From UBA1124 sp963933095 (GTDB lineage Bacteria > Pseudomonadota > Gammaproteobacteria > Pseudomonadales > Cellvibrionaceae), in the NCBI GenBank assembly GCA_963933095.1, contig CAWVSV010000061.1, forward strand, positions 1-14,660: a DNA stretch of 14,660 nt, written 5' to 3'. A program made the position numbers and the translations under genes. Under the pieces are notes generated by a model, which did no database searches, was not told where the DNA came from, and saw nothing but the letters and a program-made list of their open reading frames with translations. Shown piece by piece: positions 14,222 through 14,660 of the stretch. The stretch's first letter is position 1, and each line of letters begins with the position of its first letter.

Positions 14222-14660
14222 ATGACCTTAAAAATTGTTGTCGATGAAAATATTCCTTTGGCGGAGGCATTTTTTTCACCCTTGGCTAAGGTGATTCGTC
14301 TGCCGGGTCGAACGCTTAGAGCCGCGGATGTGCACGATGCGGATGCTCTAATCGTGCGCTCGGTGACACCGGTCAATGAGGCTTTGCTGGCGGGAAGTAA
14401 GGTAAAGTTTGTTGGTACCTGTACTATCGGTACCGATCATCTGGACATCGCTTATTTTAAGCGGCAAGGCATCGCCTATAGCAGCGCGCCCGGCTGCAAT
14501 GCTAACTCGGTAGTCGAATATATTTTTAGCGCGTTCAGTGCATTGAATGTGGATTGGCGCGGTAAGACTGTTGGTATTGTCGGTTGCGGCAATGTCGGTG
14601 GGCACTTGTATAAGCGCCTACTGGAGTTTGGTGTTAACTGTCGCTGTTACGATCCGTTTC
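14222..14660 (+). CDS. pdxB: Erythronate-4-phosphate dehydrogenase PdxB (partial, C-terminus off window)
   Basis: PdxB oxidises 4-phosphoerythronate in the DXP-dependent pyridoxal 5'-phosphate pathway. I translated 146 residues from the ATG at 14222. The start MTLKIVVDENIPLAEAFFSP is typical. LIVRSVTPVNEALL, VKFVGTCTIGTDHLD and SAPGCNANSVVEYIFSA follow, then the NAD-binding glycine motif VGIVGCGNVG (GCGNVG at 121-126) in the D-isomer 2-hydroxyacid dehydrogenase fold. AAGGA lies 8 nt upstream of the ATG. The rest of the gene is past the right edge. Confidence 0.94.
   Translation, partial: MTLKIVVDENIPLAEAFFSPLAKVIRLPGRTLRAADVHDADALIVRSVTPVNEALLAGSKVKFVGTCTIGTDHLDIAYFKRQGIAYSSAPGCNANSVVEYIFSAFSALNVDWRGKTVGIVGCGNVGGHLYKRLLEFGVNCRCYDPF

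Noticed and set aside
1..14660. Mobile elements, CRISPR arrays, toxin-antitoxin or phage defence genes
   Set aside because: No transposase, integrase, spacer-repeat pattern or defence domain was seen; the msh loss can be explained by simple deletion.

Overview
The window looks like a chromosomal segment of a marine-type gammaproteobacterium, perhaps near Cellvibrionales, Alteromonadales or Pseudomonadales. The support is the set of gammaproteobacterial markers (RlmM, EpmC, YheU, TusA, PdxB, a GcvR-like ACT protein and relics of an MSHA pilus locus) in DNA of moderate GC. The genus cannot be read from the sequence. No tRNA, rRNA, CRISPR array, integrase or insertion sequence was seen.

Region 1 (1-5790, minus strand) is a tightly packed run of nine genes: moaA, mobA, moaB, moaC, moaD, moaE, modA, modB and modC, the last cut by the window edge. 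It joins most of molybdopterin cofactor synthesis (GTP to cPMP by MoaA/MoaC, cPMP to molybdopterin by MoaD/MoaE, MoaB for adenylylation, MobA for nucleotide attachment) to the ATP-driven molybdate importer ModABC. Genes overlap by 4-20 nt or lie within about 22 nt of each other, so one transcript is likely. No moeA, moeB or modE is visible. The 456-nt upstream region holds a 10-bp palindrome and three CATAATTG repeats.

Region 2 (6247-8096, plus strand) is the most unusual part. It appears to be the collapsed remnant of an MSHA (type IV pilus) biogenesis operon. A frameshifted mshI and a start-less, frameshifted PilN-like mshI2 are followed within a few bases by the last ~105 codons of an MshQ-like (DUF6701) adhesin carrying a TGG-to-TAG nonsense change. 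Everything normally between the two ends (secretin, ATPases, platform protein, pilins) is missing.

Region 3 (8291-11267) holds a GcvR-like ACT protein (minus strand), a divergent plus-strand set of yheU, an alpha/beta hydrolase and rlmM, and a perfect 20-bp-stem bidirectional terminator.

Region 4 (11278-14660) holds an ABM-domain protein (minus), a 668-nt gap, tusA preceded by an overlapping 16-codon leader ORF, a conserved-looking acidic protein of unknown function (minus), epmC (EF-P hydroxylase) and the 5' part of pdxB, which runs off the right edge. These are ordinary housekeeping functions (tRNA thiolation, rRNA methylation, EF-P modification, pyridoxal phosphate synthesis) with several regulatory-looking inverted repeats between them.
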